Shown in pieces: positions 7,407-15,515 of a stretch of 64,000 bases of DNA; within the stretch, counting starts at the first letter, position 1; every line of letters begins with the position of its first letter. Made by a program: the position numbers and the translations under genes. Origin of the DNA: an uncultured Clostridia bacterium (GTDB lineage Bacteria; Bacillota; Clostridia; UMGS1810); assembly GCA_934500705.1 (NCBI GenBank), contig CAKSTI010000002.1:62001-126000 (forward strand), read 5' to 3'. The notes under the pieces were generated by a model. It searched no databases and was not told the origin of the DNA. It saw nothing but the letters and a program-made list of their open reading frames with translations.

Positions 7407-9288
7407 TGTTTTCTCCTTTCACCGTCTGCAAATATATCATCAGCACGTTCATATCCGCCGGGGAAACGCCGGAAATTCTCGACGCCTGACCCACGGAGAG
7501 CGGACGGATTTTAGAAAGTTTCTGCCTTGCCTCAATCCTAAGACCGTATATGTCGTCGTAATTGATATTATCGGGGATTTTGCGCCGTTCAAGTTTTTTG
7601 AACTGCTCTACCTGTTCAATCTGTTTCTTAATATAGCCCTCGTACTTAATCTGAATGTTCACCTGCTCGGCAACGTATTTGTCAAGAGTCGGTCTGTCAT
7701 TGTCAACGGGTGCGAGAACCTCGTAGCAAAGCTCTGGACGGCGCACAAGCTCCGCCAGCTTTACGCCCGTTGTTATGGGCGTGCTGTTGTGCTCTGCCAG
7801 AATGGCATTTACCTCAGCATTCGGAGCAATGTTTTTATGCTTGACACGATATATTTCCTTTTCGACAGCGTCTTTTTTCTTTAAAAATTCCGCATATCTT
7901 TCGTCCGAGATAAGTCCCAGCTTATGCCCCTTTTCCGTAAGACGAAGGTCGGCATTGTCCTGCCTTAAAAGCAGACGGTACTCCGAGCGGCTCGTCATCA
8001 TTCTGTAAGGCTCTTTTGTGCCCTTTATTGTCAGGTCGTCAATCAGAGTTCCTATGTATGCCTCGGAGCGGTCGAGAGTAAACGGCTCACGGTTTTGCAC
8101 TTTGAGAGCGGCGTTTATGCCGGCAATCAGCCCCTGCGATGCCGCCTCCTCATAGCCGGAACTGCCGTTGAACTGCCCCGCACCGAAAAGACCGGGATAG
8201 TTTTTAAATTCAAGCGCAGCGCTAAGCTGTGTGGAGTCCGTGCAGTCGTACTCAATGGCGTATGCGGTGCGCATCATATGGGCGTTTTCAAGTCCGGGTA
8301 CGGAGTGGAGCATTTTTAGCTGAACCTCCTCCGGCATTGATGACGAAAAACCCTGAATATACATCTCCTCGGTGTTTAATCCCATCGGCTCAACAAAAAG
8401 CTGATGGCGCTTTTTGTCCTTAAACCGCACCACCTTGTCCTCAATCGACGGGCAGTAGCGTGGGCCTATTCCCTCAATCATACCGCTGTAAATCGGCGAG
8501 CGGTCGAGATTTTCGTTTATTATTCGGTGCGTTTCCTCGGTTGTGTACGTCAGATAGCACACGGCTTTATTTTCGCCGGGGTCTTTGGTTTCAAACGAAA
8601 ACGGAACAATCTCCTCGTCGCCGTACTGCACTTCCATTTTGGAAAAGTCCACCGTGTTGCGGTTGACCCTTGCCGGTGTGCCGGTTTTGAACCTTTGTAT
8701 TTCAATTCCGGCATTTTTAAGGCACGCCGAAAGCTCGTTGGACGGGAAAACTCCGTCCGGGCCGCTCGCATAGCTCACGTCGCCCACAATCACCTTGCCC
8801 TTTAAGTATGTTCCGGTTGCAATTACCGCCGCTTTTACGGAATATCTCGCCCCGATTTTGGTAAGAACGCTCTTAACTTCGTTGTTTTCGCCAAACTCCA
8901 CCTCGATAATCTCCGCCTGTTTCATATCGAGGTTCGGCTGATTTTCGAGCGTGCGCTTCATTTCCTCCGAGTAGCGTTTTCTGTCGGACTGCACACGCAG
9001 GCTGTATACCGCCGGGCCTTTGCCTTTGTTTAAAATGCGTGACTGGATAAACGTCTTGTCGGCGCACTTGCCCATCTCGCCCCCCAAAGCGTCAATCTCA
9101 CGCACGAGGTGACCCTTTGCCGTGCCGCCTATGCACGGGTTGCACGGCATATTTGCGACGGTGTCCATATTTATTACAAACATAATGACCTTTGAACCGA
9201 GCCTTGCCGCCGCAAGCGCCGCCTCGCAGCCTGCGTGGCCGCCGCCGATTACGGCAACGTCATATTCTCCGGCTTTGTATTCTTTCAT
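7396..9288 (-). CDS. mnmG: tRNA uridine 5-carboxymethylaminomethyl modification enzyme MnmG (GidA)
   Basis: MnmG is the FAD-dependent partner of MnmE in forming (c)mnm5U34 at the wobble base of several tRNAs. The 630 residues are full length. The N-terminal FAD motif GGGHAGCEAAL lies near 15-25. The GidA signatures GPRYCPSIEDKVVRF and GQFNGSSGYEEAASQG are present. The C-terminal helical domain that contacts MnmE ends with RISGVSPADMNVLMIYL. It follows mnmE by 13 bases. Confidence 0.97.
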   Translation of the reverse strand: MKEYKAGEYDVAVIGGGHAGCEAALAAARLGSKVIMFVINMDTVANMPCNPCIGGTAKGHLVREIDALGGEMGKCADKTFIQSRILNKGKGPAVYSLRVQSDRKRYSEEMKRTLENQPNLDMKQAEIIEVEFGENNEVKSVLTKIGARYSVKAAVIATGTYLKGKVIVGDVSYASGPDGVFPSNELSACLKNAGIEIQRFKTGTPARVNRNTVDFSKMEVQYGDEEIVPFSFETKDPGENKAVCYLTYTTEETHRIINENLDRSPIYSGMIEGIGPRYCPSIEDKVVRFKDKKRHQLFVEPMGLNTEEMYIQGFSSSMPEEVQLKMLHSVPGLENAHMMRTAYAIEYDCTDSTQLSAALEFKNYPGLFGAGQFNGSSGYEEAASQGLIAGINAALKVQNREPFTLDRSEAYIGTLIDDLTIKGTKEPYRMMTSRSEYRLLLRQDNADLRLTEKGHKLGLISDERYAEFLKKKDAVEKEIYRVKHKNIAPNAEVNAILAEHNSTPITTGVKLAELVRRPELCYEVLAPVDNDRPTLDKYVAEQVNIQIKYEGYIKKQIEQVEQFKKLERRKIPDNINYDDIYGLRIEARQKLSKIRPLSVGQASRISGVSPADMNVLMIYLQTVKGENSVD

Positions 9289-9301
9289 ATTATCAATTCC
9301 T

Positions 9302-10675
9302 TTATTTTCCCACGCAAAATCTGTGGAATATTCTGTCTACAATTTCCTCTCCGACGGTCTGACCCGTTATCTCACCCAGTGCGGTTATGGCGTTTTCTAT
9401 GTCTATAAACGTCATATTCGCAGGTATTCCGGCGCCTATTGCCTCCACTGCGCTTTCAAGGGACTTCTTTGCCTTTTGCAGTGCGTCCCTGTGGCGCACA
9501 TCGGTAATCACGGCGTCGTCGCTTTGCGCAATTTCGCCGGCGTCAAACATTTTTTCAACCGCCGAGGCAAGGCGTTCAATGCCTATCTTTTCTTTGACCG
9601 AAAAATCAATCACAGCGTCAAACCTGTCGGCAAACGGCGTGATGTTCGCCGCCTTGCCGTTTTCGCACTTATTCAAAAGCGCAACCGCCTTTTTGCCCGC
9701 AAGGGAGTCAATTATAAAGGCGTCGTTTTCGTCCAAAGGCTTTGCGGCGTCCGTCATATATATAACGAGGTCGGCATCGGACAAAATCTCCTTGGACTTT
9801 TCCACTCCGATGCTCTCCACCCTGTCGTCGGTATCTCTTATGCCGGCGGTGTCGGCAAGGTTTAACACAACGTTTCCGAGCGATACGCTCTCCTCCACCG
9901 AGTCCCTTGTTGTGCCCTCAATCTCGGTTACAATCGCCCTTTCCGAGCCGCAAAGCAGGTTTAAAAGCGAGGACTTGCCCACATTGGGTTTGCCCACAAT
10001 GGCTGTCCTTATGCCGTCACGCATAATCTTGCCTTTAAGCGAGGTGCTGAGCAGCTTTTCTACGTCGGCTTTCGCATCTGCAATCCCGTTTAAAAATTCA
10101 CCGTCCGTGAGCGGCTCCAAATCCTCGTCCGCAAAGTCGATAAGCACTTGAAGGTGCGAGGTGAGCGCAAGCAGTTTTTCACGGATTGCGTTAATCTCCT
10201 TTGACAGCGAACCGCAGAGCTGATTTACCGAAAGGCTGTGCGCCGCCGATGTCTTTGCGTTTATTATGTCGATTACCGACTCCGCCTCGCAAAGGTCAAT
10301 TCTGCCGTTTACAAATGCCCTCTTTGTAAACTCGCCGGCGTCCGCAAGCCTTGCGCCGCTCTCCAACACTGCGGACAAAATCTCACGTGTGCTGACAGTT
10401 CCGCCGTGGCAGTTTATCTCCACAACGTCCTCACGGGTATAGGTGTTGGGCGCAAGCATAACGGAGATAAGCACTTCGTCCAGAACTTTGCCGTCCTTTT
10501 TAACAAAGCCGTGGGTTATGGTGTGGGTTTTTGCGTTTTTAAGTTTTTTGCCGAGCGGATTTTCAAAAATTCTGTCGGCAATCTCAACCGCCCGTTCTCC
10601 GCTCAGACGGATTATTGATATTCCGCCCGTTCCCGGCGGAGTGGATATTGCCGCAATGGTGTCGGAAAGGTGCAT
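9302..10675 (-). CDS. mnmE: tRNA modification GTPase MnmE (TrmE)
   Basis: MnmE is a dimeric GTPase that works with MnmG on tRNA wobble uridines. The 457 residues comprise an N-terminal tetrahydrofolate-binding domain (about 1-118), a helical domain and an inserted G domain with GKPNVGKSS (G1, near 225), DTAGIRDTDD (G3) and NKCE (G4). The C-terminus is FCVGK, a conservative form of the usual C-[IL]-G-K catalytic cysteine motif. A terminator lies directly before its GGAGG site, so it may have its own promoter or depend on read-through from jag. Confidence 0.97.
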   Translation of the reverse strand: MHLSDTIAAISTPPGTGGISIIRLSGERAVEIADRIFENPLGKKLKNAKTHTITHGFVKKDGKVLDEVLISVMLAPNTYTREDVVEINCHGGTVSTREILSAVLESGARLADAGEFTKRAFVNGRIDLCEAESVIDIINAKTSAAHSLSVNQLCGSLSKEINAIREKLLALTSHLQVLIDFADEDLEPLTDGEFLNGIADAKADVEKLLSTSLKGKIMRDGIRTAIVGKPNVGKSSLLNLLCGSERAIVTEIEGTTRDSVEESVSLGNVVLNLADTAGIRDTDDRVESIGVEKSKEILSDADLVIYMTDAAKPLDENDAFIIDSLAGKKAVALLNKCENGKAANITPFADRFDAVIDFSVKEKIGIERLASAVEKMFDAGEIAQSDDAVITDVRHRDALQKAKKSLESAVEAIGAGIPANMTFIDIENAITALGEITGQTVGEEIVDRIFHRFCVGK

Positions 10676-10689
10676 ATTTTCCTCCTGAA

Positions 10690-10727
10690 AAAACGGGTGT
10701 ACGGGTATTTACCCGTGCACCCGTTTT
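10690..10727 (-). terminator. Strong hairpin between jag and mnmE
   Basis: A 17-bp stem with one G-T wobble pairs 10690-10706 with 10711-10727 (core AAAACGGGTG / CACCCGTTTT). In the transcript it is followed by TTTTTT and then at once by the mnmE ribosome site. It has the form of an intrinsic terminator or attenuator that separates rpmH-jag from mnmE-rsmG. Confidence 0.85.
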
Positions 10728-10741
10728 GATTATTGGTTATT

Positions 10742-11362
10742 TCAGTCCTTTTTCAGCGCAATAACAACTTTTCTGTTGATGCCCTGACCGACGCTGTATG
10801 TCGTAACTTCGTCACTTGATTGGAGCGCCGAGTGGATAATTCTTCTCTCATAAGCATTCATAGGTTCGAGCGATGTGCTTCTGCCGGTTCTTATAACCTT
10901 GTTTGCCATTTTGTGTGCCAGGGCTTCGAGCGCCTGATTTCTCTTTTCACGGTAGTTTTCCGTGTCGAGCGAAACCTTTACAAAGTCAAGGTCGCCCCTG
11001 TTTACAACAAGGCTCGTAAGGTGTTGCAGAGCGTCGAGGGTTTCTCCCCTCTTGCCGATAACCGCACCCATATTGGGGCCGGAAAGCTCAATGTTCATCG
11101 TTCCGTCGGAAATTGATGTGTCAATCGTAACGTCCTCGCCGGAAAGTTCAAACAGTTTGCCGAGGAAGTTCTTGGCACGTCTTTCGGGACTGGGATTTGC
11201 GGTAACTCTCACGGTTGCGTCTTTGCTCCCGATGCCGAAAAGTCCCTTTGAACCTTCCTCAATAACTTCAATCACAACTTCATCATAAGAGGCGCCAAGC
11301 TCCTTTAATGCAAGTTCAACAGCCTCGTCCTTTGTCTTTGCGGATTTTTCAACAGTAGCCAT
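10742..11362 (-). CDS. jag: Jag/KhpB RNA-binding protein (SpoIIIJ-associated)
   Basis: Jag/KhpB (EloR) is a cytosolic RNA-binding protein coded next to YidC in most Firmicutes and linked to cell elongation. The 206 residues show an N-terminal Jag-N domain (1-60, KELGASYDEVVIEVIEEGSKG), a KH domain (about 75-145, with GAVIGKRGETLDALQHL) and a C-terminal R3H domain (RSTSLEPMNAYERRIIHSAL). It starts six bases after yidC. Confidence 0.95.
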   Translation of the reverse strand: MATVEKSAKTKDEAVELALKELGASYDEVVIEVIEEGSKGLFGIGSKDATVRVTANPSPERRAKNFLGKLFELSGEDVTIDTSISDGTMNIELSGPNMGAVIGKRGETLDALQHLTSLVVNRGDLDFVKVSLDTENYREKRNQALEALAHKMANKVIRTGRSTSLEPMNAYERRIIHSALQSSDEVTTYSVGQGINRKVVIALKKD

Positions 11363-11367
11363 AGTGT

Positions 11368-12339
11368 CTAACCTCTTTTCTTTTTCTTTTGGATATTGTA
11401 TTTTTTCTGCTTTTCAAGCAATTTCTGCTCACGCACGATGTCTTCCTTTGCAATCTCGTCTGTTAATTTTTTGTTGTAATAACCGTTTAAGAGTACGGTC
11501 TGCGCAAGGGAAACAACGTTCGATATAGTCCAGTAAAGTCCCAGTGTTGACGGCAGTGTGAGTGTAAACCACAGAGTCATTATCGGCATTACGTAGGTCA
11601 TCGATTTTGTCATAGCCTCTGCCGACTGTCCGCTTCCTTCGGTTTTCTGGTCGGGAGAGAGAACACGCTTGGGCGGTTCGTCCTTTTTCTTTTCGTCGTC
11701 ACTGGGCTTGTTGATATATGTGGTAATCTTGCTTGTAAGAACGGTTGTAAGGGTTGCAAGTATCGGGATAATGAGCACGGTAAGCGCAATTATGCCCGTT
11801 TTGCCTGCAAAAAGCTGTTTTAAAACGTCGTTCGGAACAACCGAGAGGTCAAGACCGAAAAAGTCGAAGTTTAAGAGCTTTTCGCCCTTGGCAATGAGGA
11901 TTTCGGCAGACCTTGCCGCCGCAGCCCCTGTGAGATTGTGCGCCTTTTGGAGCGTTGCAACCTTGTCCGCACCGTAGTGCAGCATATATGTCAGCGGTCT
12001 GTATATAACCTGGTACAGACCTATTATTATCGGAAACTGAATTAAAAGCGGAAGGCAGCCGCCCGTCGGGTTTACGCCGTACTCTTTGTAGAGCTTCATC
12101 ATTTCCTGGCTTGCCTTTTGCTGGTCGTACTGGTACTTGTCCTGTATTTCTTTGAGTTTTGGCTGAATTTTCTGCATTTTAGTCATAGACTTTTGCTGTT
12201 TTAAGCCCAGCGGCAGTAAAATCAGTTTAATCAAAACGGTAAACAGAATTACCGCAACGCCGTAGTTCTGCACAAATTCGTAAATCCAGCCGAGTATGTA
12301 ACCCAGCGGCGTTGTAATCAGAGTTCTGAAAATGTTCAT
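11368..12339 (-). CDS. yidC: Membrane protein insertase YidC/OxaA
   Basis: This is an inner-membrane insertase and Sec partner. I place the start at ATG 12339 (MNIFRTLITTPLGYIL), which has AGGAGG 8 bases upstream. Upstream in-frame codons overlap yidD and are not needed. The 323 residues have the five-helix Oxa1 core without the Gram-negative periplasmic domain. The positively charged cytosolic loop (QQKSMTKMQKIQPKLKEIQ) is present. There is a long hydrophilic insert near 215-250 (KPSDDEKKKDEPPKR) and a lysine-rich tail. No lipobox is seen, unlike Bacillus SpoIIIJ. Confidence 0.95.
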   Translation of the reverse strand: MNIFRTLITTPLGYILGWIYEFVQNYGVAVILFTVLIKLILLPLGLKQQKSMTKMQKIQPKLKEIQDKYQYDQQKASQEMMKLYKEYGVNPTGGCLPLLIQFPIIIGLYQVIYRPLTYMLHYGADKVATLQKAHNLTGAAAARSAEILIAKGEKLLNFDFFGLDLSVVPNDVLKQLFAGKTGIIALTVLIIPILATLTTVLTSKITTYINKPSDDEKKKDEPPKRVLSPDQKTEGSGQSAEAMTKSMTYVMPIMTLWFTLTLPSTLGLYWTISNVVSLAQTVLLNGYYNKKLTDEIAKEDIVREQKLLEKQKKYNIQKKKKRG

Positions 12340-12349
12340 TAATTTCCTC

Positions 12350-12559
12350 CTATTTAAGCGGGTCATAGCCGCCCGGATTGAACGGGTGGCACTTCAAAAT
12401 CCGTCTGAAAGCAAGACAGCTCCCCTTTACTGCGCCGTATTTTTCCACAGCTTGAAGCGCATACGACGAGCAGGTCGGATAAAACCGACAGCACGGTTTT
12501 TTGAGAGGCGATACAAACTTTCTGTAAAGTTTAATTATGCAAATTAAAATTCTTTTCAT
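12350..12559 (-). CDS. yidD: Membrane protein insertion efficiency factor YidD
   Basis: A 69-residue protein with the family signature: an N-terminal amphipathic helix (MKRILICIIKLYRKFVSPL), then CCRFYPTCSSYALQAVEKYG and the C-terminal HPFNPGGYDPL. YidD is thought to help YidC-dependent insertion at the inner face of the membrane. The ATG overlaps the rnpA stop by four bases. Confidence 0.96.
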   Translation of the reverse strand: MKRILICIIKLYRKFVSPLKKPCCRFYPTCSSYALQAVEKYGAVKGSCLAFRRILKCHPFNPGGYDPLK

Positions 12560-12882
12560 TTAATATCGGACTTTTCTATACAATATTTCATAGCGGAAAG
12601 CACACTCTTAAAATCCGCTCTTGCCATCTTTGTTCTTGCGGCAATTATTATGTTGTAGCCACGCTCGGTCTTTGGCATACACTCGGCGTATGCCGCACGA
12701 ATGAGCCGCTTTGCCCTGTTTCTGATGTGTGCCTTGCCGACGGTTTTGGAAACCGTTATTCCGAGATGTGTTTCTTTTGTTCTGTTTCTGTAATAGTGAA
12801 AGACAATGCAGTCGGAGACAACCTTCTTTCCCCTCTTGTACGCATACACAAACTCCCGGTTGAGTTTTACCGTACCCTTCAT
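12556..12882 (-). CDS. rnpA: Ribonuclease P protein component
   Basis: This is the small basic protein subunit of RNase P, which trims the 5' leaders of pre-tRNAs. The 108 residues contain the RNR motif HIRNRAKRLIRAAY and the N-terminal LNREFVYAYKRGKK. AAGGAGG lies 8 bases before the ATG. It is separated from rpmH by 173 bases that contain a perfect hairpin. Confidence 0.96.
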   Translation of the reverse strand: MKGTVKLNREFVYAYKRGKKVVSDCIVFHYYRNRTKETHLGITVSKTVGKAHIRNRAKRLIRAAYAECMPKTERGYNIIIAARTKMARADFKSVLSAMKYCIEKSDIK

Positions 12883-12970
12883 TGCCTGTCCTCCTTGTGT
12901 TTCCCGTATAGCAAAAACGGAACGGCAAAGACCGTTCCCGCAAAATTACAAAGCAAATATTTTGTATGGC

Positions 12971-12998
12971 AAGTTAGCTTGTGCGTACAAGCTAACTT
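12971..12998. other. Perfect 12-bp hairpin between rpmH and rnpA
   Basis: AAGTTAGCTTGT (12971-12982) and ACAAGCTAACTT (12987-12998) pair perfectly around a GCGT loop. There is no T-run on either side, so termination is unlikely. A processing or stability element that sets unequal rpmH and rnpA levels is possible. The arm resembles the AAGTTAGTTTG terminus of the dispersed elements in this window. Confidence 0.75.
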
Positions 12999-13055
12999 AA
13001 CCGCACTAAGGAAAAGCCATTCAAACCGTTCGGTTTAAATTATAAATGCCGAGCC

Positions 13056-13190
13056 TTACGCCGACAAAACTTTTCTACCCTTTAATCTTCTGCGAGCCAA
13101 AACCTTTCTGCCGTTTCTGTCGCTCATTCTTGCTCTGAAACCGTGAACTTTGCTTCTGTGTCTCACGTTCGGCTGATATGTTCTTTTCAT
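13056..13190 (-). CDS. rpmH: 50S ribosomal protein L34
   Basis: This 44-residue gene encodes MKRTYQPNVRHRSKVHGF followed by RARMSDRNGRKVLARRRLKG, the invariant L34 pattern. An AGGAGG site (13200-13205) lies about nine bases before the ATG. It heads the rpmH-rnpA-yidD-yidC-jag block and follows a consensus promoter. L34 is a small basic protein of the large ribosomal subunit. Confidence 0.98.
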   Translation of the reverse strand: MKRTYQPNVRHRSKVHGFRARMSDRNGRKVLARRRLKGRKVLSA

Positions 13191-13303
13191 AAACTCTACA
13201 CCTCCTTACAGTGATACCTGTTTATAGTAAGGTGGCACACAAAAACGGCGCCGCACCAAAACAGCTTATATATGCCGGCACTTACCGACTGAAAATCATT
13301 ATA

Positions 13304-13332
13304 ATTATATACTATCACAATTTATTTGTCAA
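13304..13332 (-). promoter_or_regulatory. Sigma-A promoter of the rpmH operon
   Basis: On the minus strand TTGACA (13332-13327) and TATAAT (13309-13304) are exactly 17 bases apart, both perfect consensus. The start of transcription would be near 13297, leaving a leader of about 105 bases before rpmH. No DnaA boxes were seen in the 300 bases between this and the divergent promoter. Confidence 0.92.
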
Positions 13333-13445
13333 CTAAAATTTTAAAAATCACTCAAAAGATTGGCAAAAAAGTTGATTTTGCGCCCGATTTGTTCTGCACC
13401 GTGCCGATTTTTGAATGTTTTTCGTGTGTAAATTTTAAAAACCAC

Positions 13446-13475
13446 TTGCATAAGTATGGTTATATATGGTATAAT
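13446..13475 (+). promoter_or_regulatory. Sigma-A promoter for the rsmE leader RNA
   Basis: TTGCAT and TATAAT are separated by 18 bases, divergent from the rpmH promoter. Transcription would begin near 13482, about 22 bases before the long closing helix of the structured RNA. Confidence 0.75.
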
Positions 13476-13481
13476 AACCTC

Positions 13482-13783
13482 AATACCTCAATGATGTAGG
13501 TAATTAGGCAGTGGGGACCCGAACCCACATTGGTTTCACATAGCAATTTTCCCCGTAACGGCAGTAAATCCCTTGAAAATACGACAGTATTCCCTGCGTA
13601 ATTTACTTTGTTACAGAAAAAATTGCTTATGTGAAACTGCGAGCACCTGTTCGGCTGAATTTCTGCAAAGAATTTCGGTGCGTAAGGGTGCAGGCGGGCT
13701 GGCGCCCGTCAAAACCGACAATCCGGAAGGATTTGTAAAAATTCAGTCGACAGGCAATGCGGGTTCGAGTCCCCGCTGCCTAA
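13482..13783 (+). ncRNA. Long structured leader RNA upstream of rsmE, unidentified
   Basis: The ends form a near-perfect helix: 13504-13526 pairs with 13761-13783 and continues with CATTG (13528-13532) against CAATG (13755-13759). Inside it, GTTTCACATA (13533-13542) pairs with TATGTGAAAC (13628-13637), followed by GCAATTTT/AAAATTGC, GTAAC/GTTAC and AGTAAAT/ATTTACT. A second arm holds CCTGT/ACAGG and CTGAATTT/AAATTCAG around smaller hairpins, including GGCGGGC/GCCCGTC. The rsmE ribosome site starts six bases after the helix. It matches none of tmRNA, 6S, SRP, RNase P or riboswitch signatures that I know. Confidence 0.7.
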
Positions 13784-13800
13784 GCAGTGGAGGAACGGCA

Positions 13801-14562
13801 GTGCACAGATTTTTTGTAAATCCGTCCGATATAAGCTCCTGCGGAGTTGAAATCACGGGCGATGACGTGGCTCACATTTCAAAAGTCCTGCGCCTTCGGT
13901 GCGGTGACAAGATAAGCGTTTGCGACCAAAACGGTTTTGACTATGTATGCACCGTGAGCGAAGTCGGCAAAGAGCGGGTTTTTGCCCGTGTTGACGAGAA
14001 GCTGCCGAGCATTTCCGAGAGCCGTGTTTCAGTTACGCTCTACCAGGGACTTCCCAAGGGCGACAAAATGGAGCTTATCATACAAAAGTGCACGGAGCTT
14101 GGAGTTAAAAAGTTTGTGCCCGTGGTGATGCAAAGGTCGGTTTCACGGCCGAAAGATACGTCCAAAAAAACCGCACGCTACCGAAAAATCGCTTTGGAGG
14201 CGGCAAAGCAGAGCAAGCGCAGTGCAGTGCCCGACGTTTGCGACGCAACGGATTTTGAGTCTGTGCTCGATAAGATTAAAGACGGCGATGCGCTGAATAT
14301 CCTGCCTTACGAAAACGAGAAGTCAACCACGCTTAAAGAGGTACTGCGCAAAAACTGCGATGCAAAAAACATCAACCTTATAATAGGGCCGGAGGGCGGA
14401 TTTTCGGACGAAGAAATTGCCGACGCTCTGGCACAGAACATACAGACGGTCACACTGGGGCCGAGAATACTGAGGTGCGAAACGGCACCGATTGCGGCAG
14501 TTGCCGCCATAATGTACGAATTGGGAGACTGCTTGGACAGTCCGTTGGAGGAGAGAAAATGA
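13801..14562 (+). CDS. rsmE: 16S rRNA (uracil1498-N3)-methyltransferase RsmE
   Basis: RsmE methylates U1498 in 16S rRNA. The GTG at 13801 follows GGAGG by 7 bases and gives VHRFFVNPSDISSCGVEITG, the usual N-terminus, 253 residues. The N-terminal PUA-like domain is followed by a SPOUT fold with the trefoil-knot motifs NLIIGPEGGFSDEEI and TLGPRILRCETAPIAAVA. The open frame continues upstream into the leader RNA, but that sequence lacks protein-like character. It is coupled by an ATGA overlap to the next gene. Confidence 0.95.
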   Translation: MHRFFVNPSDISSCGVEITGDDVAHISKVLRLRCGDKISVCDQNGFDYVCTVSEVGKERVFARVDEKLPSISESRVSVTLYQGLPKGDKMELIIQKCTELGVKKFVPVVMQRSVSRPKDTSKKTARYRKIALEAAKQSKRSAVPDVCDATDFESVLDKIKDGDALNILPYENEKSTTLKEVLRKNCDAKNINLIIGPEGGFSDEEIADALAQNIQTVTLGPRILRCETAPIAAVAAIMYELGDCLDSPLEERK

Positions 14563-14984
14563 AAAATAACAATACTATGTCAAAAGAGCTGCATTCAAAT
14601 CTGATGCTTGTCACTACCACGATTGCAATGCTGTGCTTTGTGGCTATTATGCTTATATTTATGGGTATGAGAAATGCCGCCATTCCCGAATTTACCACGG
14701 TGTGCTCACGGGTGAGCGCAGTTGCCGCCTGGGTTGCGGCGGCGGTTATGGCGTATAAGGCGGTCAAAAAGGGAAAGAAATATTTTCTTGAATACATTAT
14801 CTACCTCATTATAATGGGATTTGGATTCGTATTTATGTTTAATATGCCCGCGGTTTTTTACGTTAAATTCCACATAACAAACTGGGCAAACCTGTCACTG
14901 CAAGTTCTTACGGTTCTCACAGGCGTGTTCTTTGTTGCAAGCGTGGTATGCCACGGAGTTCTGGCAAGCAGGGCTAAAAGATAA
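14559..14984 (+). CDS. Small four-helix membrane protein, unknown
   Basis: A 141-residue protein whose ATG overlaps the rsmE stop (ATGA) and whose stop overlaps the dtd start (TAATG). About four hydrophobic helices are visible, near 14-36, 47-66, 73-95 and 107-131, separated by basic loops (KAVKKGKKY). I recognise no family motif. Its position between two RNA-related genes implies only cotranscription. Confidence 0.7.
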   Translation: MKNNNTMSKELHSNLMLVTTTIAMLCFVAIMLIFMGMRNAAIPEFTTVCSRVSAVAAWVAAAVMAYKAVKKGKKYFLEYIIYLIIMGFGFVFMFNMPAVFYVKFHITNWANLSLQVLTVLTGVFFVASVVCHGVLASRAKR

Positions 14985-15439
14985 TGAGAGTTCTTATTCA
15001 GCGTGTAAAGTATGCCTCGGTCACCATTGACGGCGAGGTTAAGAGCAGTATCGGTCACGGAATTTTGGCGCTTGTCGGCTTTTGCGAGGGCGACAGGGAG
15101 GAGTTTATTGCTCCTATGGTCAAAAAGATGGCGGGACTGCGCATTTTTGAGGATACGGACGGCAAGATGAACCTGTCGGTTTCGGACGTCGGGGGCGAAA
15201 TTCTGGCAGTGAGCCAATTTACGCTGTACGCCGATTGCAGAAAGGGCAGACGGCCGTCATTTACGGGCGCACTGAGCCCCGACAGGGCGAATGAGTTTTA
15301 CATTGAATTTGTAAATGCCGTTGCGGACGAAACGGGCGTTTCCCCAAAGACGGGCGAGTTTGGCGCAGATATGAAGGTGGAGCTGTTAAACGACGGCCCG
15401 GTTACGATTATGCTGGACTCTGACGATATTATTAAATAG
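14984..15439 (+). CDS. dtd: D-aminoacyl-tRNA deacylase
   Basis: Dtd hydrolyses D-amino acids and glycine mischarged on tRNA. The 151 residues carry the two conserved motifs: AVSQFTLYAD near 80-89 and the GPVTIMLDS cross-subunit motif near the C-terminus (normally GPVT). The N-terminal MRVLIQRVKYASVTIDGE is typical. The start overlaps the preceding stop, and a terminator follows. Confidence 0.96.
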   Translation: MRVLIQRVKYASVTIDGEVKSSIGHGILALVGFCEGDREEFIAPMVKKMAGLRIFEDTDGKMNLSVSDVGGEILAVSQFTLYADCRKGRRPSFTGALSPDRANEFYIEFVNAVADETGVSPKTGEFGADMKVELLNDGPVTIMLDSDDIIK

Positions 15440-15468
15440 AATATTATTCTTTCAAAGGGATAAAATAC

Positions 15469-15493
15469 ATACATCGCCGAAAAGGCGGTGTAT
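15469..15493 (+). terminator. Intrinsic terminator after dtd
   Basis: ATACATCGCC pairs with GGCGGTGTAT (one G-T wobble) around GAAAA, followed by TTTCTTTTT. The eno ribosome site TTGGAGGG begins within or just after the T-run. Confidence 0.85.
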
Positions 15494-15515
15494 TTTCTTT
15501 TTGGAGGGATAGTTA

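Noticed and set aside
13191..13480. Replication origin between rpmH and the divergent promoter
   Set aside because: No DnaA-box-like TTATCCACA sites or AT-rich unwinding repeats seen, and dnaA is absent.
13755..13783. tRNA-like 3' end (GGGTTCGAGTCCCC) and possible tmRNA or split tRNA
   Set aside because: The T-loop would have eight bases, no anticodon or D arm is present, and the stretch pairs instead with the 5' end of the structured RNA.
13573..13800. In-frame upstream extension of rsmE starting at a TTG
   Set aside because: The sequence is explained by strong RNA pairing, lacks protein-like composition, and the GTG at 13801 has an ideal ribosome site and the family N-terminus.
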